Positions 19,207 to 27,842 of a DNA stretch of 64,000 bases are shown here, piece after piece (the stretch's first letter is position 1; each line of letters opens with the position of its first letter). Both the position numbers and the translations under genes were made by a program. Where the stretch lies: positions 310,001 to 374,000 of the forward strand of contig JAGRKE010000002.1 of assembly GCA_020442385.1 (NCBI GenBank). Direction: 5' to 3'. The stretch is from Alphaproteobacteria bacterium (GTDB lineage: Bacteria > Pseudomonadota > Alphaproteobacteria > Micavibrionales > Micavibrionaceae). Under the pieces are notes generated by a model. The model saw only the letters and a program-made list of their open reading frames with translations, was not told where the DNA came from and did no database searches.

Positions 19207-19794
19207 TTATGAGTCCACCAATTCGGTGTCCCAGTATAAAAAGTCGCCCCAGCTTTCATGTAGAAAGTTCGGCGGAAACATTCGTCCGTTTTCCTGCAAC
19301 TCGAACACATTCGGACGTTCGGGCTCGCGGATCGGAAACATATTCACTTCATGGGGCATGGCATTGCCCTTTTTTGTGTTACAGCACTGACAGGCCGCCA
19401 CAATATTCTCCCAGCTTGTACGCCCGCCTCTGGAGCGCGGAACAACATGATCAAATGTCAGTTCGTGCGTTCTGTATGGCGTCTCACAATATTGACAGGT
19501 CCAGCGATCACGCAAGAAGACGTTAAATCTTGTGAAGGCCGGATTTCTGGCAACAGCTACATATTCCTTCAGCGCCACAACGCTGGGCAATCTCATCTCA
19601 AATTTCGGCGAACGCACCACGCGCTCATACTCGGATATAACCGTTACGCTATCTCGAAAAATGGCCTTAACAGCATCCTGCCAAGACCATATAGAAAGCG
19701 GGAAATAACTCAGTGGTCGATAGTCCGCATTCAGTATCAACGCAGGACATCGCTCAAGCGACCTATGGGGTTGTATGTTAGCTGCTGTGTTCAA
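19207..19794 (-). CDS. HNH endonuclease (McrA-like, alphaproteobacterial type)
   Basis: The product of about 195 residues has a C-terminal HNH nuclease fold. Zinc cysteines are in CQYCETP and CQCCNTKKG. The nuclease core is ELTFDHVVPRSRGGRTSWENIVAAC, with the DH general-base histidine and a downstream Asn. The N-terminal half (LILNADYRPLSYFPLSIWSWQDAV) is typical of this widespread chromosomal HNH family, whose substrate is not established. An AGGAG box lies seven bases before TTG at 19794, so that codon is preferred over GTG at 19800, which is only one base away from the box. It is a stand-alone gene. Confidence 0.85.
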   Translation of the reverse strand: MNTAANIQPHRSLERCPALILNADYRPLSYFPLSIWSWQDAVKAIFRDSVTVISEYERVVRSPKFEMRLPSVVALKEYVAVARNPAFTRFNVFLRDRWTCQYCETPYRTHELTFDHVVPRSRGGRTSWENIVAACQCCNTKKGNAMPHEVNMFPIREPERPNVFELQENGRMFPPNFLHESWGDFLYWDTELVDS

Positions 19795-19800
19795 GGCCAC

Positions 19801-20130
19801 ACTCCTTTCCGTTCATCCGTTGGCTACGGCGGAGACCTTGATAGGCGGGAACTTAGTGGTGAAATATCACCTGATATATAACCACGAAGTTTAAACAAGG
19901 CCTCGCGTTCCTTGTACTTTCATTATACCATAAATTGTCCAAATTCCTACGATTTATGCGGGTTACAGACTAAGATTCTATGCTGCATTACGACAAATTT
20001 TTGCACCGCATCATCCTGCAGCAAAATCAAAAATCCCTTATTTTTTCGTGTGTTATAAAAAATATTGAAATGAAAGCTTTAATTTTGTTGCGCGTGGTGC
20101 AGCACAATGGTCTTTTTATTTTTTAAAATT
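19801..20130. other. 330-base gap without a convincing gene; contains inverted repeats
   Basis: I find no ORF with a start and ribosome binding site here. What is visible: the HNH ribosome binding site at 19802-19806; a GGTGA-AATA-TCACC palindrome (19858-19871) nested in GTGGT...ACCAC (19856-19885), about 65 bases upstream of the HNH start; and a 7-bp inverted repeat TGCTGCA/TGCAGCA at 19981-19987 and 20017-20023. A downstream AT-rich stretch reaches the esterase stop. The palindrome could be an operator for the HNH gene. A small RNA in the AT-rich half cannot be excluded. Confidence 0.5.
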
Positions 20131-20802
20131 CTATGCGCTGAAAACCTCTTTTAAAAAGGCGGCGCCGCTCTCGATTCCAGCCTCATCTATACTATGGGTT
20201 AGGCCCGGCGCTGTGTGGCCGGAGATTTCAAACCCAGCAGCCTCAAGAGCTTGTTTTGCGTGCGCATAGGCGGCAACAGGAACAACATCATCAGCCTCTC
20301 CATGGATCAGATGTATGGGCGGTTTACTTTTCGCCTGCGCGAGTTCGCCCTCACCGAGCAGCGCCCCGGAATACCCCAGCACGCCGGCAATTTTCTGACT
20401 ATAGCGCGGCGCGCTATACAGGCTCATCATCGTACCTTGTGAAAACCCGAGCAGCGCAAGCTGGTCTGCCGGCAGGTTATGTTGCTGCAAAAGTTGATCA
20501 ATCAGAGCGTTTAAAATCGGCTGCGCGGCCTGCGCCCCCTCCAGCATAGCTTCGGGATCACGGCTTTGCAGCGAAAACCACTGATAACTATCGGGATAGC
20601 CCGGCGGCACCATGTCGCAGGCAAACGGCGCATCAGGCGAAACAAACACCGCATCGGGCAACGCGTGCGCATAATAAGGCGCCAAGGAAATCAAATCCCG
20701 CCCGTTTGAACCAAGCCCATGCAGCAATAAAACAATCTGCTTTGGTGCTGTACCACTGGCCGGACCCCAGTCATATATATTTGTGATGTCACCTTGCGTC
20801 AT
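20131..20802 (-). CDS. Alpha/beta-hydrolase, phospholipase/carboxylesterase family
   Basis: The 223-residue cytoplasmic hydrolase matches the esterase family that includes YpfH and acyl-protein thioesterase-like enzymes. It has an LLLHGLGSNG oxyanion loop, the nucleophile elbow LGFSQGTM, an acid in HGEADDVVP and the catalytic histidine in GLTHSID near the C-terminus. There is no signal peptide. It is divergent from the iron permease gene. The physiological ester substrate cannot be inferred from the sequence. Confidence 0.88.
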   Translation of the reverse strand: MTQGDITNIYDWGPASGTAPKQIVLLLHGLGSNGRDLISLAPYYAHALPDAVFVSPDAPFACDMVPPGYPDSYQWFSLQSRDPEAMLEGAQAAQPILNALIDQLLQQHNLPADQLALLGFSQGTMMSLYSAPRYSQKIAGVLGYSGALLGEGELAQAKSKPPIHLIHGEADDVVPVAAYAHAKQALEAAGFEISGHTAPGLTHSIDEAGIESGAAFLKEVFSA

Positions 20803-20856
20803 GGACTATGGCTAACACATATACAAAACATCCCATAGCTCAAAAATTTAAAGTTG

Positions 20857-20886
20857 CAAATGATTATCATTTGAACTAAATATAAT
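20857..20886 (+). promoter_or_regulatory. Fur box overlapping the FTR1 promoter
   Basis: Bases 20857-20873 form a perfect 17-bp palindrome CAAATGAT-T-ATCATTTG. It matches the core of the classical Fur consensus (GATAATGATTATCATTATC) at the central ATGATTATCAT. Eight bases further on is a perfect -10 hexamer TATAAT (20881-20886), so the operator covers the -35 position. The iron-permease start follows 40 bases later. Repression by iron-loaded Fur is the natural reading; this is inferred, not shown. Confidence 0.85.
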
Positions 20887-20925
20887 ACCCTATCGAGTAT
20901 TAGATTTTCAAAGATTGGAACGAAC

Positions 20926-21717
20926 ATGCTGGAAACCCTTCTCATTACATTCCGCGAAGGCCTCGAGGCCTTCCTTATCGTTGTTATTATGCTGGCTTAT
21001 ATTAAGAAGGCTGGGTACACAAATTTGATCAAGCCTGTTTATGCGGGCGCAACGGTAGCCCTGGCCATCAGCGCAACAACGGGATTGCATGTTGCGGAAC
21101 TGGCCAATGACCCGCGGTGGGAAGGCACACTTTCGCTGATCGCAGGCGCGCTGGTTGCCTCCTTTACGATTTACATCATCAAAACTGCCAAAAATATCCG
21201 CAGTGATATCGGCGCACGCATTGAAAAAACAGCCTCCGCCAACACCGCAATGGCAGAGATTGGTGTTTTTGCCTTCACCGTTCTTATGATCGCGCGCGAA
21301 GGCATGGAAACAGCCCTGATGCTCGGCACCATCAGCGCACAAGAAGATGCCGTGATGATGTGGAGTGGCGCCCTGATTGCTCTGGCTCTTATCGCTTTGG
21401 TCGGCTATTTGTGGGTGACACAAAGCACAAAAATAAACCTGCGCCTGTTCCTGCAGGTCAGCGGAATTTTCCTCGTGCTGTTCTCTATTAACCTGTTCAT
21501 CTACGGCCTGCACGAACTTAGCGAGATGTCTGCTATACCGTTTATCGGTGAAGACGCAAATACAGCTTTCCACATTTTCACGGAACCTATAGAGTCATCC
21601 ATCGGTTCGAATATGATCACCCTTGGCTTACTGGGTGTTCCGATCATCTGGCTTTTTGGAGCGTTCATTCGTGATAAATTTGCTATGCGCAAATCTGCGG
21701 CTATCGCAGCCGAATAG
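20926..21717 (+). CDS. FTR1-family iron permease
   Basis: The 263-residue protein belongs to the FTR1/EfeU family of inner-membrane iron permeases. It has seven predicted membrane helices and both REGxE iron-binding motifs, REGLEA at residues 10-15 and REGMET at 124-129. EfeO- and EfeB-like partners are absent from the window, and so is an obvious multicopper oxidase. A Fur box sits directly in the promoter, consistent with expression under iron limitation. The lpxR-like gene starts 13 bases after the stop and is probably the second gene of the unit. Confidence 0.93.
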   Translation: MLETLLITFREGLEAFLIVVIMLAYIKKAGYTNLIKPVYAGATVALAISATTGLHVAELANDPRWEGTLSLIAGALVASFTIYIIKTAKNIRSDIGARIEKTASANTAMAEIGVFAFTVLMIAREGMETALMLGTISAQEDAVMMWSGALIALALIALVGYLWVTQSTKINLRLFLQVSGIFLVLFSINLFIYGLHELSEMSAIPFIGEDANTAFHIFTEPIESSIGSNMITLGLLGVPIIWLFGAFIRDKFAMRKSAAIAAE

Positions 21718-21730
21718 AAAAAGACCTTAC

Positions 21731-22804
21731 ATGGTTTTAAAAGCCCTGCTGCTTGCTGCGGGGCTTTTTTGCATGTCCACAGCGGTGCGCGCGCAAACAC
21801 TCCAAGACGATCGCCCCCTGCCCGAAGAAACAAAACTCAGCGCCGAACAATTCGTCGCGCAGCGCGTTAAAAACGCCGAGGATAAAAATTATATCAGCCT
21901 GTCCTATGAAAACGATTTGATTGGTGGTGGCACGGACCAATATTACACCAGCGGTCTTCGTGCGACCTATTTCAATGTGAACACGCCAATCCCCGCAGGT
22001 ATAGATGAGATGGCCGATTCCATCCCAAGCTTTGATATTAACGACACCACCAGCACCTATTTCTCCATCGGACAAAACATCTTCACCCCCGATGATATTA
22101 CAATCCGCACCAACCAAAATAACGACCGCCCATGGGCCGCATGGCTTTACACCTCTGTCGGATTGGCCAGCTTTGATGAAGACCACATGGATGAATTGGA
22201 ATTCACACTGGGCGTTGTCGGGCCGGAAGCGCTTGGCGAGCAGGTACAAAAGGCCGTTCATAAGCACATTACAAATTCCGATTTGCCAAAAGGCTGGGAC
22301 AATCAGCTTCAATTTGAGCCCGGCGTTATATTCTATTGGCAACGCCGCTGGCCACAAGCCTTTGTCAAAAATATCGGCCCTTATCGCCTGCGCGCGGAGC
22401 CGAACATTAATCTATCTTTGGGGAACGTTTATACATACGCAGGCACGGGGCTGAATTTCCGCTTCGGCCCAAATCTTGGAACACTCGAAGATGCGCCGCC
22501 GCGGGTGCGCCCGGCCATGCCCGGCACTGGCTTTTTTGAAACGCCCAAGCGGGGCTGGAATTGGTATGTCTTTGCCGGTGTTGATGGACGCGCCATCGCG
22601 CGCAATATCTTTCTGGACGGCAACACCTTCCGCGACAGCCCCAGCATCGATAAAAAATATTTCGTTGGTGATGCCAATGCGGGTGTGGCCTTCACCTATG
22701 ATCAATACCGCATCTCCTATTCCTTCAACGCACGCTCAAAAGAATTTGAAGGGCAGGACGATATGTCCACCTTTGGCTCGATCACCCTTTCCACACGCTT
22801 TTAA
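21731..22804 (+). CDS. LpxR-like outer-membrane lipid A deacylase (DUF2219)
   Basis: LpxR removes the 3'-acyloxyacyl chain from lipid A in the outer membrane. The 357-residue precursor has a signal peptide (cleavage expected after VRA-Q, near residue 22). It carries the family opening YISLSYENDLIGGGTDQYYTSG, whose Asn-Asp pair matches LpxR active-site residues, and a histidine-rich AVHKHITNSD region. It ends with the beta-barrel signature STRF with a terminal Phe. An in-frame extension to 21623 lies inside the iron permease gene and is rejected. Codons 3-13 also form a terminator-like hairpin. Placing a lipid A editor behind an iron permease is unusual. Confidence 0.85.
   Translation: MVLKALLLAAGLFCMSTAVRAQTLQDDRPLPEETKLSAEQFVAQRVKNAEDKNYISLSYENDLIGGGTDQYYTSGLRATYFNVNTPIPAGIDEMADSIPSFDINDTTSTYFSIGQNIFTPDDITIRTNQNNDRPWAAWLYTSVGLASFDEDHMDELEFTLGVVGPEALGEQVQKAVHKHITNSDLPKGWDNQLQFEPGVIFYWQRRWPQAFVKNIGPYRLRAEPNINLSLGNVYTYAGTGLNFRFGPNLGTLEDAPPRVRPAMPGTGFFETPKRGWNWYVFAGVDGRAIARNIFLDGNTFRDSPSIDKKYFVGDANAGVAFTYDQYRISYSFNARSKEFEGQDDMSTFGSITLSTRF
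21739..21770 (+). terminator. Terminator-like hairpin inside the lpxR signal-peptide codons
   Basis: AAAAGCCC-TGC pairs with GCG-GGGCTTTT (11 bp with one G-U pair, 8-base loop), and the 3' arm ends in TTTTTT at 21765-21770. It has the form of an intrinsic terminator of the iron-permease transcript but lies wholly within the translated start of lpxR. Translation of lpxR could melt it, making it a possible attenuator; alternatively it ends most transcripts. Confidence 0.6.
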
Positions 22805-22854
22805 ATCCCGTATGATGTCACTCATAGAGACATTTAATTCTCTCAGAGCGACAT

Positions 22855-23169
22855 ATGAAATACGACTTACTCCATATTCAGGGCCAACCCTATGTTCTCG
22901 TGCCGTTGCATGATTACCGCGCCATGGTCAGCGCCGGCAGCAGCAAGAACCTGCCCGATGACATTCTTGATGCGCTGGCCGCGCGCCAAGAAAGCCCGGT
23001 CAAGATCGTGCGCAAACACCGCGGTATGACTCAGGCCGAGCTGGCCAAAAAATCCGGCATCTCGCGGCCCTATCTGACAGAAATTGAAACGGGTAAAAAA
23101 GACGGCTCTATCCGCGCGATGAAAGCCTTGGCCGACGCTCTGGATGTCACGGTGGGACAGCTAACCTAG
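22855..23169 (+). CDS. XRE-family HTH protein with antitoxin-like N-terminus
   Basis: The 104-residue protein has an N-terminal segment ([21 protein letters not shown]) resembling the start of Phd/RelB-type antitoxins, then a complete XRE helix-turn-helix ([28 protein letters not shown], residues about 56-83). This is the layout of HigA/HipB-like or MqsA-like antitoxins, yet no toxin gene lies beside it: upstream is lpxR and downstream, convergent with a four-base overlap, is the HerA-like ATPase. It may be an orphan regulator or the relic of a toxin-antitoxin pair. Confidence 0.85.
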   Translation: MKYDLLHIQGQPYVLVPLHDYRAMVSAGSSKNLPDDILDALAARQESPVKIVRKHRGMTQAELAKKSGISRPYLTEIETGKKDGSIRAMKALADALDVTVGQLT

Positions 23170-24656
23170 CGCTTCATTGAAGACATGATGCCGCGCATAA
23201 CCTCGCGGGCAATTGTCCGTCCAACTGAAGAACCTACCGAACGCACCAACGATTTGACCGCCGCCTCAGTCGGTGTTTGACGATTCGAACTACGCTTAGG
23301 CTTGGCTTTGGCTGCTGATTCTTGCGCCTCCTCGGCGCGCTTGGCCGCATCTTCCGCGCGTCTTTGTAAAACTTCATAGGCTGACTCGCGGTCTTGCGCG
23401 GTGTCATATTTTGCACCAAGACTACTGGCCTTCATCACCATTGATTTAACATCTGCGCTGGCCGGACCAAGGCGCGAGGACGGCGGACGCACAAGCGTGC
23501 GCTGTACAATAGAAGGCTGCCCCTTACCCTCGAGCATGGAGATCAGCGCCTCACCCACACCCATTTCGGTAATAACGTCCTCAACCTTGAATTCAGGATT
23601 GCCGCGATAAGTCTGGGCTGCTTGTTTGATGCCCTTTTGCTGTTGCGGGGTAAAAGCGCGCAACGCATGCTGAACACGGTTACCAAGCTGCCCCAAAATA
23701 TTTTCAGGTAAATCCGCCGGATTCTGGGTAACAAAGAAGACACCAACTCCCTTGGAGCGAATCAAGCGCACAACCTGATCCACCTTTTCCAGCAGGGCTT
23801 TGGGCGCATCGTTAAACAGCAAATGCGCCTCATCAAAAAAGAAGACCAGCTTCGGGCGGTCGGAATCTCCCGCCTCGGGCAGCTCCTCAAACAGCTCTGC
23901 CAAAAGCCAGAGCAAGAACGTGCCGTACAAACGCGGACTTTGCATCAGCTTGTCCGCTGCCAGAATATTCACATGGCCACGCCCATCCAAATCTGTACGC
24001 ATAAAGTCTGTAATCTGCAGGGCTGGCTCACCGAAAAACTGATCACCGCCCTGATCCTCCAAACGCAATAAATTACGTTGAATCGTACCAATCGATTGCG
24101 AAGAGACATTTCCGTATTTTGCAGAAATTTCTGCGCGTTTCTCATCCATCATATTTAAGAAGGAGCGCAAATCTTTTAAATCCAGCAGCAACAAGCCTTC
24201 TTCATCAGCCACGCGGAAGGCGATATTTAGCACGCCCTCTTGCGTATCATTTAGCTCCAGAATCCGCGCCAGCAAAAGCGGACCAATTTCAGAAATTGTT
24301 GTGCGGATTGGATGCCCCTGCTCTCCAAACATATCCCAGAATGTCACAGGCGAGGCATTGGCCTTATATTCATCGGTAAACTCAATATCCGCCGCACGCT
24401 TTTCGAGGAAATCCTGCATTTCCGATGGCATACACATACCCGACAGATCGCCCTTCACATCCGCCAAGAACACCGGCACGCCCGCATCAGAAAACCCTTC
24501 GGCCAGATTTTGCAGTGTTACGGTTTTGCCTGTTCCGGTAGCACCCGCAACAAGCCCGTGACGGTTACCCCATTTCAAGGGAAGATATTGCGCGGCGGGT
24601 TCTTTGCCTACACTGCGACCAATATAAACAGCATCATCACGTAAATTCGTCATCAT
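23166..24656 (-). CDS. HerA-like ATPase, DUF853 family (YjgR-like)
   Basis: The 496-residue cytoplasmic protein has the P-loop GATGTGKT at residues 38-45, the Walker B region [13 protein letters not shown], an arginine-finger region near [16 protein letters not shown], and a variable Ala/Lys/Glu-rich C-terminal tail. This matches the HerA/FtsK-type DUF853 proteins, of which E. coli YjgR is the example; the role is not settled. The start ATG overlaps nothing and lies right after the nitrilase stop, so it is likely the last gene of the grxC-nit transcript. Confidence 0.9.
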   Translation of the reverse strand: MMTNLRDDAVYIGRSVGKEPAAQYLPLKWGNRHGLVAGATGTGKTVTLQNLAEGFSDAGVPVFLADVKGDLSGMCMPSEMQDFLEKRAADIEFTDEYKANASPVTFWDMFGEQGHPIRTTISEIGPLLLARILELNDTQEGVLNIAFRVADEEGLLLLDLKDLRSFLNMMDEKRAEISAKYGNVSSQSIGTIQRNLLRLEDQGGDQFFGEPALQITDFMRTDLDGRGHVNILAADKLMQSPRLYGTFLLWLLAELFEELPEAGDSDRPKLVFFFDEAHLLFNDAPKALLEKVDQVVRLIRSKGVGVFFVTQNPADLPENILGQLGNRVQHALRAFTPQQQKGIKQAAQTYRGNPEFKVEDVITEMGVGEALISMLEGKGQPSIVQRTLVRPPSSRLGPASADVKSMVMKASSLGAKYDTAQDRESAYEVLQRRAEDAAKRAEEAQESAAKAKPKRSSNRQTPTEAAVKSLVRSVGSSVGRTIAREVMRGIMSSMKR

Positions 24657-24657
24657 C

Positions 24658-25482
24658 TTATTCCTTCATTTCATATTCGCGGTCATGCTGCAGAGCCGGG
24701 ATTGAGCTTCGCACGCGTTTAACAGCGCTTAAATTCAGATCAGCCATGATCATACCCGGTTTTTCATCCATTTCAGCTAAAATCTCGCCCCATGGGTTTA
24801 TAATCAGCGAATGCCCCCACGTCTTGCGGCCATTTTCATGCTCACCCGTTTGCCCCGGTGCAATCACAAAACTGCCGGTTTCAATGGCCCGCGCCCGCAA
24901 AAGCGATTTCCAATGCGCACGCCCTGTTTGAACGGTAAAAGCGGCAGGCACAGCCAGAATGTCCGCGCCGTTCTTGGCCAAATCACGGTAGAGATAAGGA
25001 AAGCGCAGATCGTAGCAAATGCTCATGCCAAGCCCTATCCCGCCCATGTCAGCGACAACCGCGCGATTTCCCGGTGTTATAACATCGCTCTCTTTGTGCG
25101 TCTCACCGCCCGGCAGCTGCACATCAAAAAGGTGGATTTTGTCGTAGCGCGCGGCCGTCTCCCCTTGCGGCGAAAACAAAAAGCTGCGGTTGGCCAGCTT
25201 GTCTTCCGACAGCTTAACCGAAAACGACCCGATCAAAAGCCAGATACCCAGCTCTTTTGCCAGCGCGGCGGCCAGAGGAATACCGGGGTGATCCTCCTCA
25301 CGCGGCGCACTCTCCAGCTTTTTGGAAAGCGGCAAACGGATCTGATCGGAATTCTCCGGCGTGGCAACAAACTGCGCACCCGCACTCGCGGCCTCGCGAA
25401 CGAGACCTTCAAGCATTTGTAAATTCTCTTTGATATCCGCGCTGCTGGTCATTTGCAGCGCCGCCGCCTTGATTACGCTCAT
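24658..25482 (-). CDS. Nitrilase-superfamily amidase (Nit1-type)
   Basis: The 274-residue carbon-nitrogen hydrolase has the Glu-Lys-Cys triad: Glu43 in ATPENSD, Lys115 in RYDKIHLFD and Cys156 in SICYDLRFP. These contexts match the Nit1/omega-amidase branch, whose members repair deaminated glutathione or hydrolyse alpha-keto acid omega-amides. It follows grxC with an ATGA overlap, which supports a link to glutathione metabolism. Substrate specificity beyond this is inference. Confidence 0.9.
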   Translation of the reverse strand: MSVIKAAALQMTSSADIKENLQMLEGLVREAASAGAQFVATPENSDQIRLPLSKKLESAPREEDHPGIPLAAALAKELGIWLLIGSFSVKLSEDKLANRSFLFSPQGETAARYDKIHLFDVQLPGGETHKESDVITPGNRAVVADMGGIGLGMSICYDLRFPYLYRDLAKNGADILAVPAAFTVQTGRAHWKSLLRARAIETGSFVIAPGQTGEHENGRKTWGHSLIINPWGEILAEMDEKPGMIMADLNLSAVKRVRSSIPALQHDREYEMKE

Positions 25483-25736
25483 GAGGATAAAAGCTTGTCC
25501 AGCTCACCCTTCTCATTCAGCGCGTTCATATCATCAAAACCGCCGATCGGCTGATCATTGATAAAAATCTGCGGCACTGTGCGGCGGCCTTCTGCCTTTT
25601 CGACCAGCGCTATGCGTGCATCATCATCGCCCGTTACATCAATCTCTTCATAAGAAACGCCCTTCATTTGCAAAAGCGTCTTGGCCTTTGTGCAATAGGG
25701 GCAATAATCGGTCGTATAAACTTCCACTTTCGCCAT
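25479..25736 (-). CDS. grxC: Glutaredoxin 3 (GrxC)
   Basis: The 85-residue glutaredoxin carries the dithiol site CPYC (Cys12, Cys15) in TTDYCPYCTKAK, the cis-proline loop TVPQIFI and the GGFDDMNAL glutathione-binding end. The frame opens at 25793, but the upstream part is unlike the family, and ATG at 25736 with GGAGAT upstream gives the proper N-terminus MAKVEVYTT. It overlaps the nitrilase gene (ATGA). In many alphaproteobacteria comF directly precedes grxC; here a divergently placed ubiH gene separates the two. Confidence 0.96.
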   Translation of the reverse strand: MAKVEVYTTDYCPYCTKAKTLLQMKGVSYEEIDVTGDDDARIALVEKAEGRRTVPQIFINDQPIGGFDDMNALNEKGELDKLLSS

Positions 25737-25783
25737 TGTCTGATCTCCTTTAAAACAACATATATTAATTATATAGGTTAAGC

Positions 25784-27007
25784 ATGAGCACAAACAAAGC
25801 AGATATTCTTATTTCGGGAGGCGGCATTGCGGGGCTAACGCTCGCGCTGCTGCTCAGCGATATCGGCCTAACGATTCATGTGCTCGAGCCCTTCCCGCCA
25901 AAACCCTTTAAGGAGACCAAACCGACCGGGCGCACCGTAGCGCTTATGGACAGCTCCGTGAACGTGATTAAAGCCGCCGGGGTGTGGGATATCATTAAAG
26001 AACATACGGCCGCGCTCAAAACCATGACCATCATCGATGACAGCCAGCCCGGCGCAGAGGTGATTGAAGCCGCCTTTGACGCTACCGATATCGGGCTGGA
26101 GCAATATGGTTTTAACTGCCCAAACTCGCTCTTGCGCGCCGCGCTTTTTGAACGAGCGCAAGCCGTAGACAACATCCAAATCCACACCAGCGCCCTACAA
26201 AGCTTTGAAACACAAAAAGCGTCCGTAACCGCAACACTGGAAAATGGCGAGCGCATCACTGCCGCTCTTCTGATCGGCGCAGATGGACGCAACTCTTCCG
26301 TGCGCAAACAATCAGAAATTGAAGACTGGCAAAAAACATATAACCAAAGCGCAATAACCTGCGTGATTAATCACTCCAAGGCACACAACAATGTCGCGGT
26401 GGAGTTTCACCGCCCCGGCGGGCCGTTTGCGCTCGTGCCGCTGCCGGGCAATCAATGCAGCGTCGTTTGGGTAGAAACGCCGGAACGCGCTGCAGAGCTG
26501 CTGAAGCTGAAAAAACATGAATTTGAGCAAGCGCTCGAGAAAAATGCGAACAGTATTCTAGGCGGCATAACACTTGAAACCGGGCCGGAGAGCTGGCCAC
26601 TTTCAACCATGAAGGCCAAAACACTCATTGCGCCGCGCATCGCCTTGGTCGCCGAAGCCGCGCATGTGCTCTCCCCCATCACCGCGCAGGGGCTGAATTT
26701 AAGCCTGCGCGACATCTCGACTCTGGCCGAGGTGATTGCCGATGCCATGCGTTTGGGACTTGATTACGGCAGTGAGACTATTCTTGCCAAATATCAAAAG
26801 CGCCGCCGGATTGATATTAACACCCGCGTCTTTGGCGTCGATGGCATGAACCGTATCGTCAGCAATGATCTAAGTTTCGTGAAAGGACTGCGCCGTTTGG
26901 GGCTCAAAACAACCGCGCGCATTTCCCCGATTAAGAAATCAGCCATGATGCACGGCCTCGCGCCCCAGCTGGATTTGGGTCGGCTTGCAAAAGGCGAAGC
27001 GCTCTAG
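25784..27007 (+). CDS. ubiH: UbiH/COQ6-family FAD-dependent monooxygenase
   Basis: The 407-residue flavoprotein hydroxylates the ubiquinone ring during ubiquinone synthesis. It shows the Rossmann motif ISGGGIAGLTLA, the LLIGADGRNSSVR motif and the FAD site VAEAAHVLSPITAQGLNLSLRD, in which the usual Gly-Asp is Glu-Ala as often seen in alphaproteobacterial members. It starts 47 bases away from the divergent grxC and overlaps the stop of convergent comF by four bases. Which ring position it modifies (UbiH, UbiF or UbiL type) cannot be told from sequence. Confidence 0.9.
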   Translation: MSTNKADILISGGGIAGLTLALLLSDIGLTIHVLEPFPPKPFKETKPTGRTVALMDSSVNVIKAAGVWDIIKEHTAALKTMTIIDDSQPGAEVIEAAFDATDIGLEQYGFNCPNSLLRAALFERAQAVDNIQIHTSALQSFETQKASVTATLENGERITAALLIGADGRNSSVRKQSEIEDWQKTYNQSAITCVINHSKAHNNVAVEFHRPGGPFALVPLPGNQCSVVWVETPERAAELLKLKKHEFEQALEKNANSILGGITLETGPESWPLSTMKAKTLIAPRIALVAEAAHVLSPITAQGLNLSLRDISTLAEVIADAMRLGLDYGSETILAKYQKRRRIDINTRVFGVDGMNRIVSNDLSFVKGLRRLGLKTTARISPIKKSAMMHGLAPQLDLGRLAKGEAL

Positions 27008-27759
27008 GAGAATTCTCCGTCTCTGACCACGCGCACCAGCGAAAGCACAGAAACTTCGGCTGCCCCTGCCTTTAACAGCGCCTTCGAACATTCTTTGACC
27101 GTCGCCCCGGTTGTATAAACATCATCAACCAAAACCACAGTCTTTCCTTTTAAACATGCGGAGGTTTGAGGATTCACACCAAAAGCCCGTTTTACATTCC
27201 TCACCCGTTCCTTGGCCGTTAAATGCCCCTGACTGGGCGTGGCACGCGTGCGTACCAGCGCATCAATCAACACAGGAACCTTACATTCGCGCCCCAACAT
27301 TTGCGCAATCAAGGCCGATTGATTATAGCGCCGCGATAACAGCCGCCAGCGATGCAAGGGAACAGGCACGACATAATCCGCCGCCTCCAGCATATCCGCG
27401 CCGCAACGTTTGAGCCACGGCATAAAGGCCGCGACAATATGTGTCTTATCTGCATGCTTGAAGCCTAAAATAAGGTTGCGGCTCGCCTCGTTATATTTCA
27501 GGGCTGAACGCGCCTGTTTGAAGGGCGGTGTATGCGCAAGGCAAGACGTGCACTGAGCGCCCTTATCAACCTCATATTCAAACGGAAAACCGCAGCACAC
27601 ACAAAAAGGTTCGGCAATAAAATCCAGCTCCAGCCACGCTTTGGGTGATATTGCCCCCTGCCGTTCGACAATTTCGCCACTCACGGCGCAGCGCGGCGGC
27701 AATACGGCATCCACCGCTTGCATGGTGAATGATGCAATCTGCCGTTTAAGGGTTTGCAT
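27004..27759 (-). CDS. comF: ComF-family phosphoribosyltransferase-like protein
   Basis: The 251-residue protein has an N-terminal zinc ribbon (cysteines in FCVCCGFPFEYE and CTSCL) followed by a type I phosphoribosyltransferase fold with VVLVDDVYTTGATVKE near the C-terminus. ComF is needed for handling incoming single-stranded DNA in natural transformation in other bacteria. Here it is divergent from the methyltransferase genes; the adjacency of comF to a small methyltransferase is common in alphaproteobacteria. Confidence 0.92.
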   Translation of the reverse strand: MQTLKRQIASFTMQAVDAVLPPRCAVSGEIVERQGAISPKAWLELDFIAEPFCVCCGFPFEYEVDKGAQCTSCLAHTPPFKQARSALKYNEASRNLILGFKHADKTHIVAAFMPWLKRCGADMLEAADYVVPVPLHRWRLLSRRYNQSALIAQMLGRECKVPVLIDALVRTRATPSQGHLTAKERVRNVKRAFGVNPQTSACLKGKTVVLVDDVYTTGATVKECSKALLKAGAAEVSVLSLVRVVRDGEFS

Positions 27760-27842
27760 ATCGCGCGCGCTTTCCTGTAATATCCATCAACTTCACAATA
27801 GAGCTAACTTAAGGGTAAAGCTAAGTTTTTAATAGTAAAATC

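Noticed and set aside
21623..21730. Upstream extension of lpxR
   Set aside because: It lies inside the iron-permease gene, and the signal peptide starts at the ATG at 21731.
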